DNA from: Megascapheus bottae
Taxonomy: Eukaryota > Chordata > Mammalia > Rodentia > Geomyidae
Direction of reading: 5' to 3'
DNA length: 64,000 bases
NCBI GenBank assembly: GCA_024803745.1
Contig: JANJXV010000013.1
Span: forward strand, 55,460,501-55,524,500
Shown here one piece after another: positions 20,592 through 31,872 of the stretch. A model generated the notes under the pieces. The model worked only from the letters and a program-made list of their open reading frames with translations. It ran no database searches and was not told the origin of the DNA. Position 1 is the first letter of the stretch. Each line of letters begins with the position of its first letter. The position numbers and the translations under genes are program-made.

Positions 20592-20945
20592 AAGATTTTT
20601 TTTTTTTGGCCCCTTTCTCTTTCTGGCCCCGCTCGCTCCGGCCCGGTTAGGCCCCCTTTCTAGCTCTGGCCCCGCTCGCTCCGGCCTCGCTGGCTCTGGC
20701 CCCACTCGCTCCGGCCACCACTCGGTTGGGCTCTGTTCACTTCAGCTCAGCTCGCTTCTTTCGCTGTCTGTCGCCGTCGCAGTCTTGTCTCTGCCACTTT
20801 TCCGGTTTGGTTGTGTCTCGTCTCTGCCACTTCCGGCTTGGTTGTGTATGTGGGATACCGAGGAATCGAACCCGGGTCTTTGTGCATGCTAGGCAAGCAC
20901 TTTAACCGCTAGGCCAAACTCCCGGGCCCAAGATTTTTTTTTTTT
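20592..20945 (-). mobile_element. Intact chimeric SINE: ID head with unusual GC-rich repeated body
   Basis: A 322-bp element (20608-20929) lies between perfect 16-bp direct repeats, AAGA plus T12, at 20592-20607 and 20930-20945. On minus it starts with an ID-like tRNA-derived head. The Pol III A box TGGCCTAGCGGT is at 20905-20916 and the B box GGGTTCGATTCC at 20862-20873. The body then departs from the usual Geo tail after AAGCCGGAAGTGGC. Two copies of a roughly 31-bp unit (TCTCTGCCACTTCCGG type, 20785-20816 and 20817-20847) are followed, after a unique stretch, by three copies of GGCCCCGCTCGCTCCGGCC or a one-base variant (ending 20643, 20686 and 20716). The A12 end overlaps the target repeat. 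The perfect duplication argues for recent L1-mediated insertion. No second copy of the body occurs in the window. Confidence 0.75.
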
Positions 20946-21674
20946 AAATCTCATCAACCTTCTGCTTGGCTAAAAGGATGCAAAGAGCCTGAAGCAGAGG
21001 GTAGAATATCAAAGGCTCTGGCCTGTCCCTGCGTGGGGTTTGCTGAGCCCCATCTGGACTCCCCCTCCCCCGCAAAGCCTCCCAGCCAGCCTGCAGTGGG
21101 GGAGCTGGAGGGCCCCCCTTCATAGGTCACCCGATCTGCCCCTCCTGCCCCCCCTCCTGCCCACCCCGCCCGCAGCCCACTTGGCTCAACCCCTGTCCTT
21201 CCTGACTGAATGAGGTGCAGAGAAATCAGCAAGGACAGGAGCATACCAATCCCAGTCAAACTTGGGGTGTGGACAGGAGCTCACCAAGGTGCCACCTTCC
21301 CCATGGCCACCAATTAGTGGTGGAGATGAGGTTCTGCTCCATCCAGGGGTGGTGCCTGTGGTGAGGAGGTGACAGCGGACGCCGTCCCTGGACTGAGTGT
21401 CACGTGGCAGCGAGGGCAGGGAAGCCCTGGGTCAGAGCCCTGGCCACAGCCTGGTGGGGCACCTCTGTGTGTGCCTTCAGAGGCGGGCTTGCTGAGCACC
21501 AGCTGGCAGCTTGGCCCTTTGTGAAAAAGAAACAGAAGTGAGCATCCTGGGGAGATGGGGCCACACCACTGCCCAGTTCCTCTCACCGGCACGTCCAGGA
21601 CAGCGCCAACCTGGGTACAGCAGAGTGGGAGAAGGCTCGGGTGGGCGTGGTCAGGGAGTGCAGAGACAGGCCTG
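20946..21674. other. Unique noncoding sequence
   Basis: GC-rich and nonrepetitive. Nothing recognised. Confidence 0.5.
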
Positions 21675-21720
21675 CGTGTGTGTGTGTGTGTGTGCGCGTG
21701 CGCACACTCGCGTGCACACA
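21675..21720. repeat. TG/CG alternating purine-pyrimidine tract
   Basis: GTGTGTGTGTGTGTGTGTGC runs directly into GCGTGCGCACACTCGCGTGC. Strict alternation with CG steps is a favourable Z-DNA sequence. Confidence 0.8.
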
Positions 21721-21877
21721 AGGAGGCCTGGCATTCCCAGGGTGGGAAGCTGGGAACCCGCTCCTGGCAGCTAGTTAGCCCAAGGCTTGCCCTGGGCACA
21801 GCCAGTGGCGCAGTTACAGGCCACTAGTGTGGCAGCAGAACTCCCAGGTGCTGGACCAGAGAGAGGGCAGCCTGCAG

Positions 21878-22016
21878 TGGGTGTGGCCTGGCCTGGGTGG
21901 GTGTGGCCTGGCCTGGAGTGGGTGCGGCCTGGTCTGGGTGGGTGCGGCCTGGTCTGGGTGGGTGCGGCCTGGCCTGGGTGGGTGTGGCCTGGCTTGGGTG
22001 GGTGTGGCCCGGGGCT
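21878..22016 (+). repeat. 20-bp minisatellite (GTGTGGCCTGGCCTGGGTGG)
   Basis: About seven tandem 18-20-bp units alternating GTGTGGCC and GTGCGGCC starts with CTGGCCTGGGTGG or CTGGTCTGGGTGG ends. Open frames across it are repeats of W-P-G-x-G, not proteins. Confidence 0.9.
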
Positions 22017-22104
22017 CAGGCCTCAGAGCCATCCCTGGTGGCTTTTGGCTCCTGTGATCCTGGCTGTGGTTTCGGCTCAGTCGAAAACAGAGTTGCCATT
22101 CTCC

Positions 22105-22200
22105 ACTTGTTTATTTTCCAGAGTAAGGATCGGAGGCTCAGGGGAGCGGGGAACTTTCCAGAAGCACAGGGTGAGTTAGAGGCTGAGCCAAGATTAGGCT
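22105..22200 (-). mobile_element. MIR fragment
   Basis: Reverse MIR: TTTATTTTCCAGAGTAAGGA, TCGGAGGCTCAGGGGAGCGG, a decayed middle with AAGCACAGGGTGAGTTAGAG, then GCTGAGCCAAGATTAGGCTC. Confidence 0.6.
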
Positions 22201-22527
22201 CCTTCCCCCTCTGCAGCCTCTCCAGGCCCGGCAGTCACTGGGGCGCTGGGGGGGGAGGTAGGACTGGGGTGTGGGGCGGGGGCTCCCCGTCCCCAGCAGG
22301 GCTTCGGGCTTCTCCTAAAGGCCTGGGAGATGGCGCCTCCGTGTGGTCGTGTCTGGAATTGCAGGGGCCAGAGCCTCCTCGTCCCAGGCCACATCCATCC
22401 TCACCCGGCAGCTTGGCCACTCCCCTGGGCAGGACCAAGGTGTGGGTGTGGCATTGACGATCGGTGGGGGCCAAGACATTGCTGTAGGCACGGCCTGCTA
22501 GTGGACAGGAACTCTCTGGACCCCACA
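22201..22527. other. Unique GC-rich sequence
   Basis: Lies between the MIR and the next minisatellite. Nothing recognised. Confidence 0.45.
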
Positions 22528-22800
22528 GGACATGGGTGTGGGCGTGGCCCGGCGGTGGGCGTGGCCCGGCGATGGGTGGGAGCTCGCCATCATAGGACAT
22601 GGGTGTGGCCGTGGCCCTGGTGGTGGGCGTGGCCCCGGCGGTGGGCGTGGCCCCGGCGGTGGGTAGGAACTCGACATCATAGGACATGGGTGTGGGCGTT
22701 GCCCCGGCGGTGGGCGTGGCCCCGGCGGTGGGTAGGACATGGGTGTGGGCGTGGCCCTGGTGGTGGGCGTGGCCCCGGCGGTGGGCGTGGCGGTGTGGCG
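22528..22800 (+). repeat. 18-bp GC-rich minisatellite with higher-order units
   Basis: The basic unit is GGTGGGCGTGGCCCCGGC. A longer unit starting GGACATGGGTGTGG and, in most cases, closing with GGTAGGAACTCGACATCATA-type sequence begins at 22528, 22595, 22682 and 22735, with a variable number of 18-mers in each. Most units contain GGGCGTGGC, an SP/KLF-like word with a CpG. Confidence 0.9.
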
Positions 22801-23444
22801 TGGACTCTCCCACAGAGAGGCTGCGACCCATGCTCGGGTCTGTGGTCACTCTAAGGCTTGCAGAGAGGCAGCTCCCCCCGCTCAGGTGGAGAGAACAAAG
22901 GGAAGGGGCCATTTCTCCTGGACCATCTGGGAAGGTCACCAGGCTTTCTGACCCTTGATCCAGTCTTCTAGGACCGGGGGTGGTGGAGGGGCTGGCGGAG
23001 CTGGGACGGCTGCCCAGCTGTGGTGGTAGGGGAGGAGACGAGCAGAGAGGCTGGCATCCCCCACTCTTCCCCGCAGAAAGCAGGCCACCTGGCCAGCAGG
23101 AGGTGTGAAGCTGCAGGGCTGTCCTCAGCAGCAGGACCCAGCCGCCAGGATTCCATCAGCATCCTCATTATCTGCTGGCTGTGGCTCAGGCCCAAGGCTC
23201 TGGGCCTCTGAGCTAGGTCCTGGGCCCTGGCTTGCTTTTTTTTTTGAAACTAGTGAACGAATTTCCCCCACAGGTGCAGGAGGACAAAAATTCATCACCC
23301 AGTCTTTGTTACACAGAGATGGCCAGGCCACCTCAAGTCCCAGAAAGCTGGGGAAGGAGAGGAAAGTTCCCAGCCCAGAGTCCCATGCTGTTTCCTTTAC
23401 TCCAGGTCTGCGGCTTGGTCAGCATTCAGAAATTCTGTCATTGG
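22801..23444. other. Unique noncoding sequence
   Basis: No recognisable gene or repeat. Confidence 0.45.
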
Positions 23445-23545
23445 AAGATGGGTGCCAGTGTCTCACCTGTGACCCTAGCTACTCAGGAGGTTGGGATCTG
23501 AAGGTGAAAGTCCAGTAAACACACACACACACACACACACACACA
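23445..23545 (+). mobile_element. SINE head fragment ending in a CA microsatellite
   Basis: GTGCCAGTGTCTCACCTGTG, then ACCCTAGCTACTCAGGAGGT and a truncated continuation, run straight into (AC)13-14 at 23519-23545. The microsatellite probably grew from the SINE's A-rich end or an internal A-rich linker. Confidence 0.65.
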
Positions 23546-24299
23546 ATGAATGAATGATTTTTCCCCCTCATTCTAAGTGAATACTTTTATTCTCAATCCA
23601 TATTTATAATTTGGGGTTCATTTTTTTAAACAGGGTTTCTAGATCATATAAATGTTTGGCCTCCAGAGTCCAGGCTGCCTGAGCTCCAGGCTCCCCCTAC
23701 CCTCTGGATCTCAGATGAGGCAGTGGCTGGGGGTGGTTGCCCTTCCCTAAGGGCTTCAATTCAGACAGGATTTCCACCCTAAAAGAAGTGGAAGGGGCTG
23801 CAGGTGTTCAACCTCCTGATCAAAGAGTTTGTGGGACTCTGGTTCCCGCAGAGGCCCCTGGGAAAGGGGAGGGAGGCAGGCCCAGGAGTGGCAGGGCTCT
23901 GTGAAACCAGGTCAGACCAGATGGCAGGAGCAGGTGAGCCGGTGAGAAGGGTCCAGGCTGCCTCCCCTCTCTCCCCAGGGAGCTCCAATACCCACCTTTA
24001 CCCAGTCTAAAACAAGATGCCAGAAGAACCTGGCCTGGCGTGGCACTGCTGGCCCACCAGAGGACTCCCCAGCCCCCTCCCACCAAGCCCTGGTGTCTGG
24101 GGTGCGTGGCTGCCCTGTGGACCTGTCCCCGTCATATGTGTCCATGTGGGAGCATGGGGACTCTGCAGCCAGGAGTGACTCAGTCAGAGCCCTGAGGGTC
24201 TTGGCCTCCACCAGTCATCCATGGCCAGTCATCGATGGGGTTGTCTGCAGGTTCGTCTACGGCCAATCCCAGAACGCTATCTTGTAGGAGAAATATAGG
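23546..24299. other. Unique noncoding sequence
   Basis: AT-rich at first (23555-23645, with TTTATTCTCAATCCATATTT), then GC-rich. Nothing recognised. Confidence 0.45.
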
Positions 24300-24535
24300 C
24301 AATGCCATCTAGGAATCTATCCATGGGTCCATCCACCTATCCACCTAAGTGTCTCTTGTCTACCTGTCTACCTGTCCACCTGGCCACATGTCTACTCCCC
24401 CATCTACCCAGCAAGCTGCTCTACCAACTGCTTGCCCATCCACCACCCATTTCCCACCCATTTTCCCATTCACCCACCTACATCCATTCATCGATATGTC
24501 CATCCCCCATCTATCCATGCGATTTATGCTCATTT
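24300..24535 (+). repeat. Degenerate CCAT/CCAC/CTAC array
   Basis: CTATCCATGGGTCCATCCAC, CTACCTGTCTACCTGTCC, CATCCACCACCCATTTCC and CATTCATCGATATGTCC show a loose four-base rhythm. It is heavily decayed. Confidence 0.8.
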
Positions 24536-25034
24536 AGTCACAATAATTTGGCGGTTATGGGACAAACTCTGACTGCCTGGTGCTGGGGCCACAGGTGAGT
24601 CTAGCCTTGTCTTTGACTTGCCTGGGGAAGGGGTGCCATGGATCAGGGTCCGTGCAGAGGACAGAGCTACGAGGGGGATTCGGGAAGGCCTCACTGGGGA
24701 GAAGACCTTGGAGCTGGCTCCTGAACTTGGAGTCCAGGTGGCGGGGGGGACGGGTGATCCAGGCCAGGGGATATAGCTCTGCCTTGGCGTCGGGGGACAG
24801 ATGCAGGCGGTGGTGCCCAGGCTCTGACCTCCCGACCTCCTGGCTTCCTCCCCCACTGGGCTCAGGTGGCCTGTGGTCTGTGGAGGGCAGGGAGCTGAGT
24901 GGCCAGAGGACACTGACCTTCCACATGACCCTTCAAGTCCCTCTGTCATGACACAGACACCACTGAGACAGGGTCTGGGGGAGAGGTGATCTGAGCCTCC
25001 TGCAGCCAGTATCCACTTTCTCCATGACTGGACC
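24536..25034. other. Unique noncoding sequence
   Basis: GC-rich. Nothing recognised. Confidence 0.45.
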
Positions 25035-25262
25035 ATGTGCTCAGGCGGAGGAGGGAGACAGGAAGGAGGGAAAGTAAAAGGAGGAAGAGGAGGAGAAAGA
25101 GGGGGGAAGGGAGGGGGAGCAAAAGGAAGAGGAGGAAAAGGAGAGGGGCAGAAGGAGGGCAAGTGGGAGGAGCAGGAGGAGGGGGAGGAGCAGAAGGAAG
25201 AGGAGGGGAGGAGCAGGAGGAGGGGAGAGAGGTGGAGAAGGGGGAGGGGGAGGAGCTTCTAT
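25035..25262 (+). repeat. Polypurine GGA/GGAGGA tract
   Basis: Mostly G and A, with GGAGGAGAAAG, GGGGGAGCAAAAGGAAGAGG and AGCAGGAGGAGGGG words. It can form triplex and G-quadruplex structures. The Arg/Gly/Glu-rich frames are artefacts. Confidence 0.9.
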
Positions 25263-25384
25263 GTCATGGTTCTGCTGCAGCTCCAGGCCCCCAGTGTGGC
25301 TGCCATGTTGAACACGTGACCCTTCTACATGCTCCTTCTGCAGCCCTTTCTTTATCTTCTCAGGTGATGAGTCACCTCAAAGGT

Positions 25385-25640
25385 TTGGCCCGTTTTTAAT
25401 TGTATGGCTTGTTTCCTTATTGCCGGGGTTCAAGGGTTCTTTAAATAATCTGGGTGCAGCTCTTTGTCAGACATGTGGTTTGCAAATATTTTCTTCCAGC
25501 ATGTGGCTTGTCTTTCTTTGCATTTTTAATGCAATGTGTCTCAATCAAGACAAGATCCGTAGTTTTGATGAGTACTACTTCTAAATTTCTTCCTTTCTAG
25601 AAAAATTCTAAAAGAAGAAAAATGGAAGAAATTCTAGATT
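25385..25640 (-). mobile_element. Old LINE-1 fragment (L1M-like)
   Basis: GGGTTCTTTAAATAATCTGG, GCAGCTCTTTGTCAGACATG, TGGTTTGCAAATATTTTCTT, CCAGCATGTGGCTTGTCTTT and TTTTGATGAGTACTACTTC follow, in order, the familiar antisense L1 motif of rodent and primate genomes. It is ancient, truncated and noncoding. Confidence 0.65.
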
Positions 25641-25702
25641 TGTTTTCCCCTAATACAAACCTTAAAATACGTGGTACTTTGGGTGTGAAAGAAATGCTTG
25701 TC

Positions 25703-25945
25703 TAGCTAGGCACAGTGGCTCACGCCTGTAATCCTAGCTACTCAGGAGTCTAAGATCTGAAGATTGCGGTTCAAAGCCAGCCCTGGCACTAAAGACTTGA
25801 GACTCATCTCCAATTAACCACCAGAAAACCAGAAGTGGCCCAGTGGCTCCAGGAGTAGGGTGGTAGCCTTGAGCTGAAGAGCTCAGGGACAACGTCCAGG
25901 CCCAGAGTTCAAGTCTCATAACCGACTGGAAAAAGAAGGGGGGGG
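25703..25945 (+). mobile_element. Composite geomyoid SINE, full length
   Basis: GGCACAGTGGCTCACGCCTG, TAATCCTAGCTACTCAGGAG, ATTGCGGTTCAAAGCCAGCC, CTCATCTCCAATTAACCACC, AGAAAACCAGAAGTGGCC, TAGGGTGGTAGCCTTGAGCT, GAAGAGCTCAGGGACAACGT and AGAGTTCAAGTCTCATAACC. The 5' GGCACAGTGGCTCACGCCTG makes the 7SL origin of the head clear. Confidence 0.9.
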
Positions 25946-25947
25946 GG

Positions 25948-26090
25948 GGCCTTGTGCTGGCTAGGCAGGCGTTCTACCGCTTGAGCCACACCCACAGCTC
26001 CCTTTTGCTCTTTTCTCCAGTAGAGTCTCAACTTTTTTATCCAGTTTGGGACTGTGATCCTCCTTCTACTGAAGCCTCCTGACTAGATGG
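25948..26090 (-). mobile_element. Older tRNA/7SL SINE fragment
   Basis: CCTTGTGCTGGCTAGGCAGG, CGTTCTACCGCTTGAGCCAC, then TTGCTCTTTTCTCC, GACTGTGATCCTCCTTCTAC and AAGCCTCCTGACTAGATGG. It is the same family as the split copy at 18835-19386. It abuts the preceding plus SINE, suggesting that SINE inserted into it. Confidence 0.6.
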
Positions 26091-26846
26091 AGATAGACAG
26101 AGAGACATTACAATATATTATCATAGAGGCGAGTGAGGCCCCAGCACACGGAGCAACAAGACCAAGAGGAGTCTACCCCCACCCAGCTCCAGGCCCGCGG
26201 TGACTGGTAGCTTTTGGTTGGGTTCTGGGCATTGTTTCTGACACAGGACTCTGAGTCTGGCTGCTTTTTTTTCCTTATGGTGCCACTGGCATTTGGTTTG
26301 ACCCATAGTAAAGTCACACTGGGGCCAAAGTCGCCCTTTCTGGAGCCCATTGTGACTCGTTTCTGGTGGCTTTTGAGTCCTCTCTGCGATGGGGGCAGGC
26401 GCCCTGGCACTCGGGTGCCCATGGAGTCTTTGCCCTTCCCCAGCCAAGAGCCTGCCTGGGTTCCTGCACCAATGCCGCTCTGGCAGTGCCCCCCCAGGAG
26501 ACCTGGGCAGAACTTCCAGAATTCTTCCTCTGCCTACTTGCATCTCCTTAGGTCCTCGTCCTCAGAAGGCCGGGCAGGTCCTCCCTCTTTCCTACCCAGG
26601 CCTTCCCCTCGCCCTCCCCAGCGGTCACCTCCAACATTCCACCCACTTTTCCACACTTTTTTTTTTTAATTCAGGAGGGCAAGTTCTCCCCAGTTCCTGT
26701 TCCTGCATATCCATGCCTTCTGCGGTATTAGTTTCTCCACAGGAGCACAGGACTCTCGACATCTCCCCAGGCAGGTTCCCTGGGGAGCTGGCTTGGGCCT
26801 CTGTCACTGGTTGCCATATGGATGGTGGAACCCCTGCACCATAGGC
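26091..26846. other. Unique noncoding sequence
   Basis: A T-run lies at about 26658-26668. Nothing else recognised. Confidence 0.45.
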
Positions 26847-27092
26847 CAGGTGTTAATGACTCTAGTGGCTCACGCCTGTCATCCTAGCTACTCAGGAGGC
26901 TGAGATCTGAGGGTCCCAGTTCAAAGCCAATTCAGGCAGGAAAGTCCATGAGACCCTTATTTCTGATTAAGCACTGAAAAGCCAAAAGTGGAGCTGTGGC
27001 TCAACAGGTAGAACGCCCGCCCTGAGCAGAAAAGGTGAACAAGAGTGCTGGGGCCCTGAGTTCAAGCCCCAGTACAGGCACCCAAAAAGAGG
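26847..27092 (+). mobile_element. Composite geomyoid SINE, full length
   Basis: CTCTAGTGGCTCACGCCTGT, CATCCTAGCTACTCAGGAGG, CTGAGATCTGAGGGTCCCAG, GGCAGGAAAGTCCATGAGAC, CCAAAAGTGGAGCTGTGGCT, CAACAGGTAGAACGCCCGCC and TTCAAGCCCCAGTACAGGC. It has a moderately diverged linker. Confidence 0.88.
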
Positions 27093-30000
27093 CTTGTGGG
27101 GGGCACCTTTAAAAGTTAGATCACGGGGACGTGTGCCTTGAGGACCCCTGCCTTGTCTTCCCTTTTGTGCTCCATGACAGCCAAGATGTGAGCAGGCTCC
27201 CCTGCCAGGGGCGGCGGAGCCCAGCGTGCGGGCCCAGCGTGCAGGCCACTCGTGCAAAGTTCCACAGCCAGAAGCCAAATGTCCCTTCCCGTGTTTAACT
27301 TGATCATCGCGGGCTGTTCTGTCCTGGTGGGGGACGCTGGCTGACCAGCTCAGCCTGGAATGTGAGATCATCTCACCCTGTCTCCCTCGGCTCTCGGTAT
27401 TTTGATGCAGATGGTTTGAGCTTTAGTTTTTCATCTCCTGGTCCCAGGCCCTGGATTCATGCCCTACCTCCTGTCTGCACCTGTCCCCTGAAACGTGTCC
27501 CCCTCCTTGGGGTGGCGGCTCTTGTGGAGGAGCTTGGGCCCTTGCTAGCCAGGTACCCCCATGTGGCCTCAGTGCTCCCCTCTGTGGAGTGGCTGTGAGA
27601 TCATTGGCCAGGTGGACTTCTTGTGAGACTCTGGGCCATGTAGCCTGGTTCCCTTGGCCTTTGGCTCCCTCGTGGAGTCCCTGGTAGGTCGTCTGTGCCT
27701 TCGCAGGCCAGCAGGGAGCAGGGTTTGGTCTGGATCAAAGGAGCTGGCAGCAGCTGAAGCAACTGCTCCAGACTCCCCCAGTGCCATTGTGCAATCGAAT
27801 TCCTGGAGGAGGATCTGCTCTGGAGGGGTGAGAGCGGCCCAGACCCAGCAGGGCCCCCTGAGGAAATGCCTTCTTCATTCCTTCCCCAAGCTCAGCTGCT
27901 TAGCTGGGGCTGAGTCCCAGGAGCAGAGGGTGTGCTAGGAAAGTGCTGCCCCATTCCCTGTCCTCTCCCCTGGGGGAGATTCCTTTCTGCGCCCTCCATC
28001 ACCACACAGGATGCTGGGAGAGGAAAGTCCAGGTGCCTGGGCTGCATGGGGCCTGTGTCGGGACTGGAGTGGCTCCAGACGTGGTCTGTGGTCACCATAG
28101 ACTGTCCTAGTGAACAGTGGCCATCTTGCTGGCTGAGTGTGGGCACAGGACCTTCTGATTCCGGCCCCAGGAGGTGGGTTGCGGGGTCGTGAGCATGCAG
28201 GGGCAGGAGGAGAGGGGAAGGGGGAGCTCCATGTTGGTACCCTGGGCTCAAGAAGTGGGAAGAGGGTAGTAGGGGGAAGACCAGAGGCTCATGGCCCGGG
28301 CTGCCTGGCACCAGCGTCCTGCAGGCGCGTCTCTGAGCCTCAGTTTCCCCAGGTGTGGAGAGGGCAGGGCACTCGAGAGGACTTCTCCAGGGCTGCTGAG
28401 AGGATTGGGTGGGGAGCACGGAACTGCGGTGCACGCGAGGGTGGGGGGGGTTCTGCCTTGAGAGGCCGAGATGGGCTGGGGACGCCCAGGTTTCAGGCCA
28501 GGTGGACCTGGATTTTGCCTCCAGAGGAGTGGCCCTTGAGAGAGCAGAGCCAGGCGAGGCCCAGCCTGGGGATGGGGGCTCCCGGGAGTAACAAGGAGGA
28601 AGCAGTGTGGTGTCCCTGCCCGCCCAGGCCCAGGACCTGCACCCTGCCACTCTGCGATCTGTCAGGACGGCTTCTCTGTCCAGCCATTGGCCAGGAGAAG
28701 GAAGAGAAGCGGCCAAGGACATCAGAGCTGCCTGCTTCCTTGTCCAGGATGGGAGCACTGTGACACGGTGACAGGGCCCAGCTGTGACACTGTTCCCTGA
28801 TACAGGTGAGTACCATGGCTTGGCAGCTCATCACATATCACCCGTTGACCTCCCTCGTGGCTACGCCTTATCTAGTGCGGGTGGCCTGGGCCACCGGTAC
28901 AGTCCTTCCCCGCAACGGTCACTACCACCAGGGACAGAGTGGATTGTGGGGAATGCCAACCCAGCCTTTGTGTCCTCCCTGCTGTCCCTGACCACAGGAA
29001 TTCCTCCTGCACACCTCGGGGCTGGAGCCTCGGCCGAGCAGACCTCACCCCCCACTTTCCAACGCCTAATTGCTGGGCTGTGCCTGGGATGGGCCCAGAC
29101 CCGGCCCTGGGCCTGCCAAGAGCTTCCCTGATGGTTCTTGGCTCAGGGCACTCCCGTGGAAGCCAGGAGTGACCCTGTCCCCGTGCCTGTCCCCAGTCTG
29201 TCCCCCAGCCTCTCCCTGGCAGAACCAGGAATGACACCTAGCCTATCCCCAGCCTGTCCGTGGCAGAAGGCTGACCAAAGCCCCAGTTTGGAAAGTTGTG
29301 TTCACATTGTACCTTCCTCCGTGTCGGGGGGGCTCTCCAGCCCTCTAGCTGCCCAGTCAGGGATGTGGGCTCCTCATAGAGCCCTGCCCTTCCTTCTGGA
29401 AAGATCCCTACTGAACGTGGAACTGCCTTGCCTGGGTCTGAGGCGGGGCGCACCCTGAGAAAGAATGCCCGCCCAGAACAAGCTCCTACTTGGTTCTCCC
29501 AAGTGGCAGCTAAAAGGGAGAAGGGGAGCCATCTCTGATGGAGGCTGCCTAAGGGGTGACACAGGCCAGGCTGGGAGGGGTGGCCCCTGCCCTGCATCTG
29601 CCTCTAAGACAGGGCAGGGCAGAGTGGTAAGAAAGTGCCAGACCTGGACTGGTGGATGTGACAGGTAAAAAGGCATCAGATGCTTTCAGAGAGGATGGCT
29701 CCCTTCCTTCCCTGTCCTGCACCCCTCCCCACCCCTGGCAGACCTCTGTGCCTCAATTAAGGGGTTCAGTCAAATTGCCTGTCCTCCCGAGTGGCAGTTG
29801 GTAAACGAGGGGACCTCTGCCATCAGATCCATTGGTATGGGCTGCCTGCTGCTGAGGTGGGGAGGGGAGAGGGCCAGGATGAGCTAGTAATGTCTGTCCT
29901 GGTGCCTGCTTCCTGGGGATGCTGTGTGGGCCTTGAATTTGCTGCTGCCTCCACAAGGTGAAGGCAGGTGAGTCAGGGTTTGCTGCATGAACACATAGGC

Positions 30001-31872
30001 CTCCAATCTCAAAGGGACTGCCTGCTCGGGACGCTGGGGTCCCGGCAGTCTGCATGGCATGGTGGCACCGGATGTCGGGGTGGAACTTTTCATAGCTGCC
30101 ATGACCAGGGCTCTGCTCCTTCAAATTTACAGGCTGAGGTTCTAGCTCCCGGCCCCCCAGAACGTGACTGGAGACAGGCCCTTTGGGGGTGTTGAAGTTA
30201 CTGTGAGATCCTCAGGCTGTGTCCCCATGGGAAGAGAACATCAGGACAGACACACACAGGACCCTGACCTCCCCACAGGGGACAGGGCAACCCCCAGCCC
30301 TGCTCCTGTGCCCCAGCTTCAAGGCGGTGTTGAAGCTGGGTCGGTGGTAGGGACGCTCAGATGCCTGGACTCACCCTTGGAGAGGCCGCCAGGCCCAAGC
30401 TGGGAGGGTGCTGGGGACAGGGAGAAAGCTGGCAAGACCCAGAGGCACGGGTGTCTGGCATTCGAGGGCGCCACTGAGACTGTGTGCCAGGGCTCAGTCA
30501 CCTTCCATTCTCGTTTCAGAGCAGGGCATGGATTGCGAGGTCACAGCTGCACGGAGGGCCTGCCTCCCCTGCAGACCCACCTATGCAATGCCACCTTAGC
30601 AAACGTCCCCTTGGTGTCAGGTCTGGGACCTCAGTCCAGGAAGAAGGGCACAGCCCATGGGCACTCTTCACTGCCTGGTGCCTCCTCAGGTGCCTGCATC
30701 GTCCACCGGTGGCCAGGCTATGGAGCTGATGGCACCACATCAGTCCCCAGAGGTCACAGAGTGGCTTGGTGGCCACTTTTGGGACTGCAGATGGGATTGG
30801 TGTGGGGTGGGGGTTGTGGTGATGGGGTTGGTGTGGGGTGTGGGGTGGGGGTTGTGGTGATGGGGTTGGTGGGGTGTGATTGGCCGGCAGTGCCTGGACC
30901 TTCCCTCATCCCTGGGTCTCTGTTCCCAGAAAGCCACTCCGAGGGGTCCTGGGGTCCTGTGCCCCCTGTGTGGCTCATTCAGAGCCCGCTTGGGGGTGGG
31001 GCAGGAAAGGAGATGGAGCAGGGGGGTGGGGAGCCTAGGGGCGGGCAGTGCGGGTGAAATGACAGGCCTATGTGCCCGCATGAGGGCAGCACGAAGCTTA
31101 TGCTGTATAATTAATATGAGCTAAAAACAAACAAGCCACGGCAAACAAGTGAGCTGGAGGGAGCAAGTCTGGCGCAATGGACAACAGGTGGGTGCAGTGG
31201 TTTCCACCCTGGGGCGGTGGGGGGGGGAGGAGTGGGGAGAGGAGAGCGAGCCGTGGAAGGAGGAGGAAGCAGGAGAGCTGAGCTCGGACAGGAAGCCAGT
31301 GCAGGGTGGCTTGGTAGGAAAGCTCCCGGCCGGCGAGTGCCGCAGGGCAAATTTGAAAGACCACATGGAGACTGCCGCCGCCCCTGGGCCCTGGGGCCCT
31401 GGCCAGAGCCCTGGGTCCTGATGGTCCCTCACAGGCCCAGGGACCCCCAGGTCTGGAGCCCGCACGTGTCCCACCGCTGTGGCAGTTCCTGGACCCTACT
31501 ATTGAAGACTCCTGACTGGCCAAGAGGAGGCCATGCCCCCATGTGCTCTTTCCCTGAGGACAACACCATAGGTGTCTGAAGCCTTCAGATCCGTGGTGAG
31601 TGTTGGCTCTGCCTCCAGGGCAAGAGGAGCACCCTTTGACCCTGTGTCTCCAGCAGTCGCCTGGTCAATCTGGGCACCATCTAACCTCAGAGTGGCCCCC
31701 ACCATTGGGTGCTGACCCCATGCTTGGCCCCGGAGCTCATGGGCATCCTGCCCTGACCTCAGCCACACACTGAGCTGTGCCGGGGCTTAGGGAGCAAGCA
31801 CAGAGACCCCCCTGAACAACTTGGATTGTCTTTCTCAGAGGAGACTGCAGCCAGGGGTAGTGGTACACATTT
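27093..31872. other. Long unique GC-rich stretch without recognisable genes
   Basis: About 4.8 kb with few repeats. Open frames of up to about 300 codons (for example minus 27892-28758 and plus 30164-31057) arise from low stop density in GC-rich DNA. They overlap frames on the other strand and have no domain I recognise. Short local duplications occur at about 29170-29265 and 30793-30872. Confidence 0.5.
28325..28415 (+). mobile_element. Possible MIR fragment
   Basis: CTCTGAGCCTCAGTTTCCCC is followed, after GC-rich sequence, by GCTGCTGAGAGGATTGGGTG, which parallels the MIR end 'gttgtgaggattaaatga'. It is short and uncertain. Confidence 0.4.

Noticed and set aside
27892..28758. 288-codon minus frame in unique DNA
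   Set aside because: Overlaps a 208-codon plus frame and has no motif I recognise. GC-rich DNA of low stop density explains it. An alignment showing conserved reading frame would change this.
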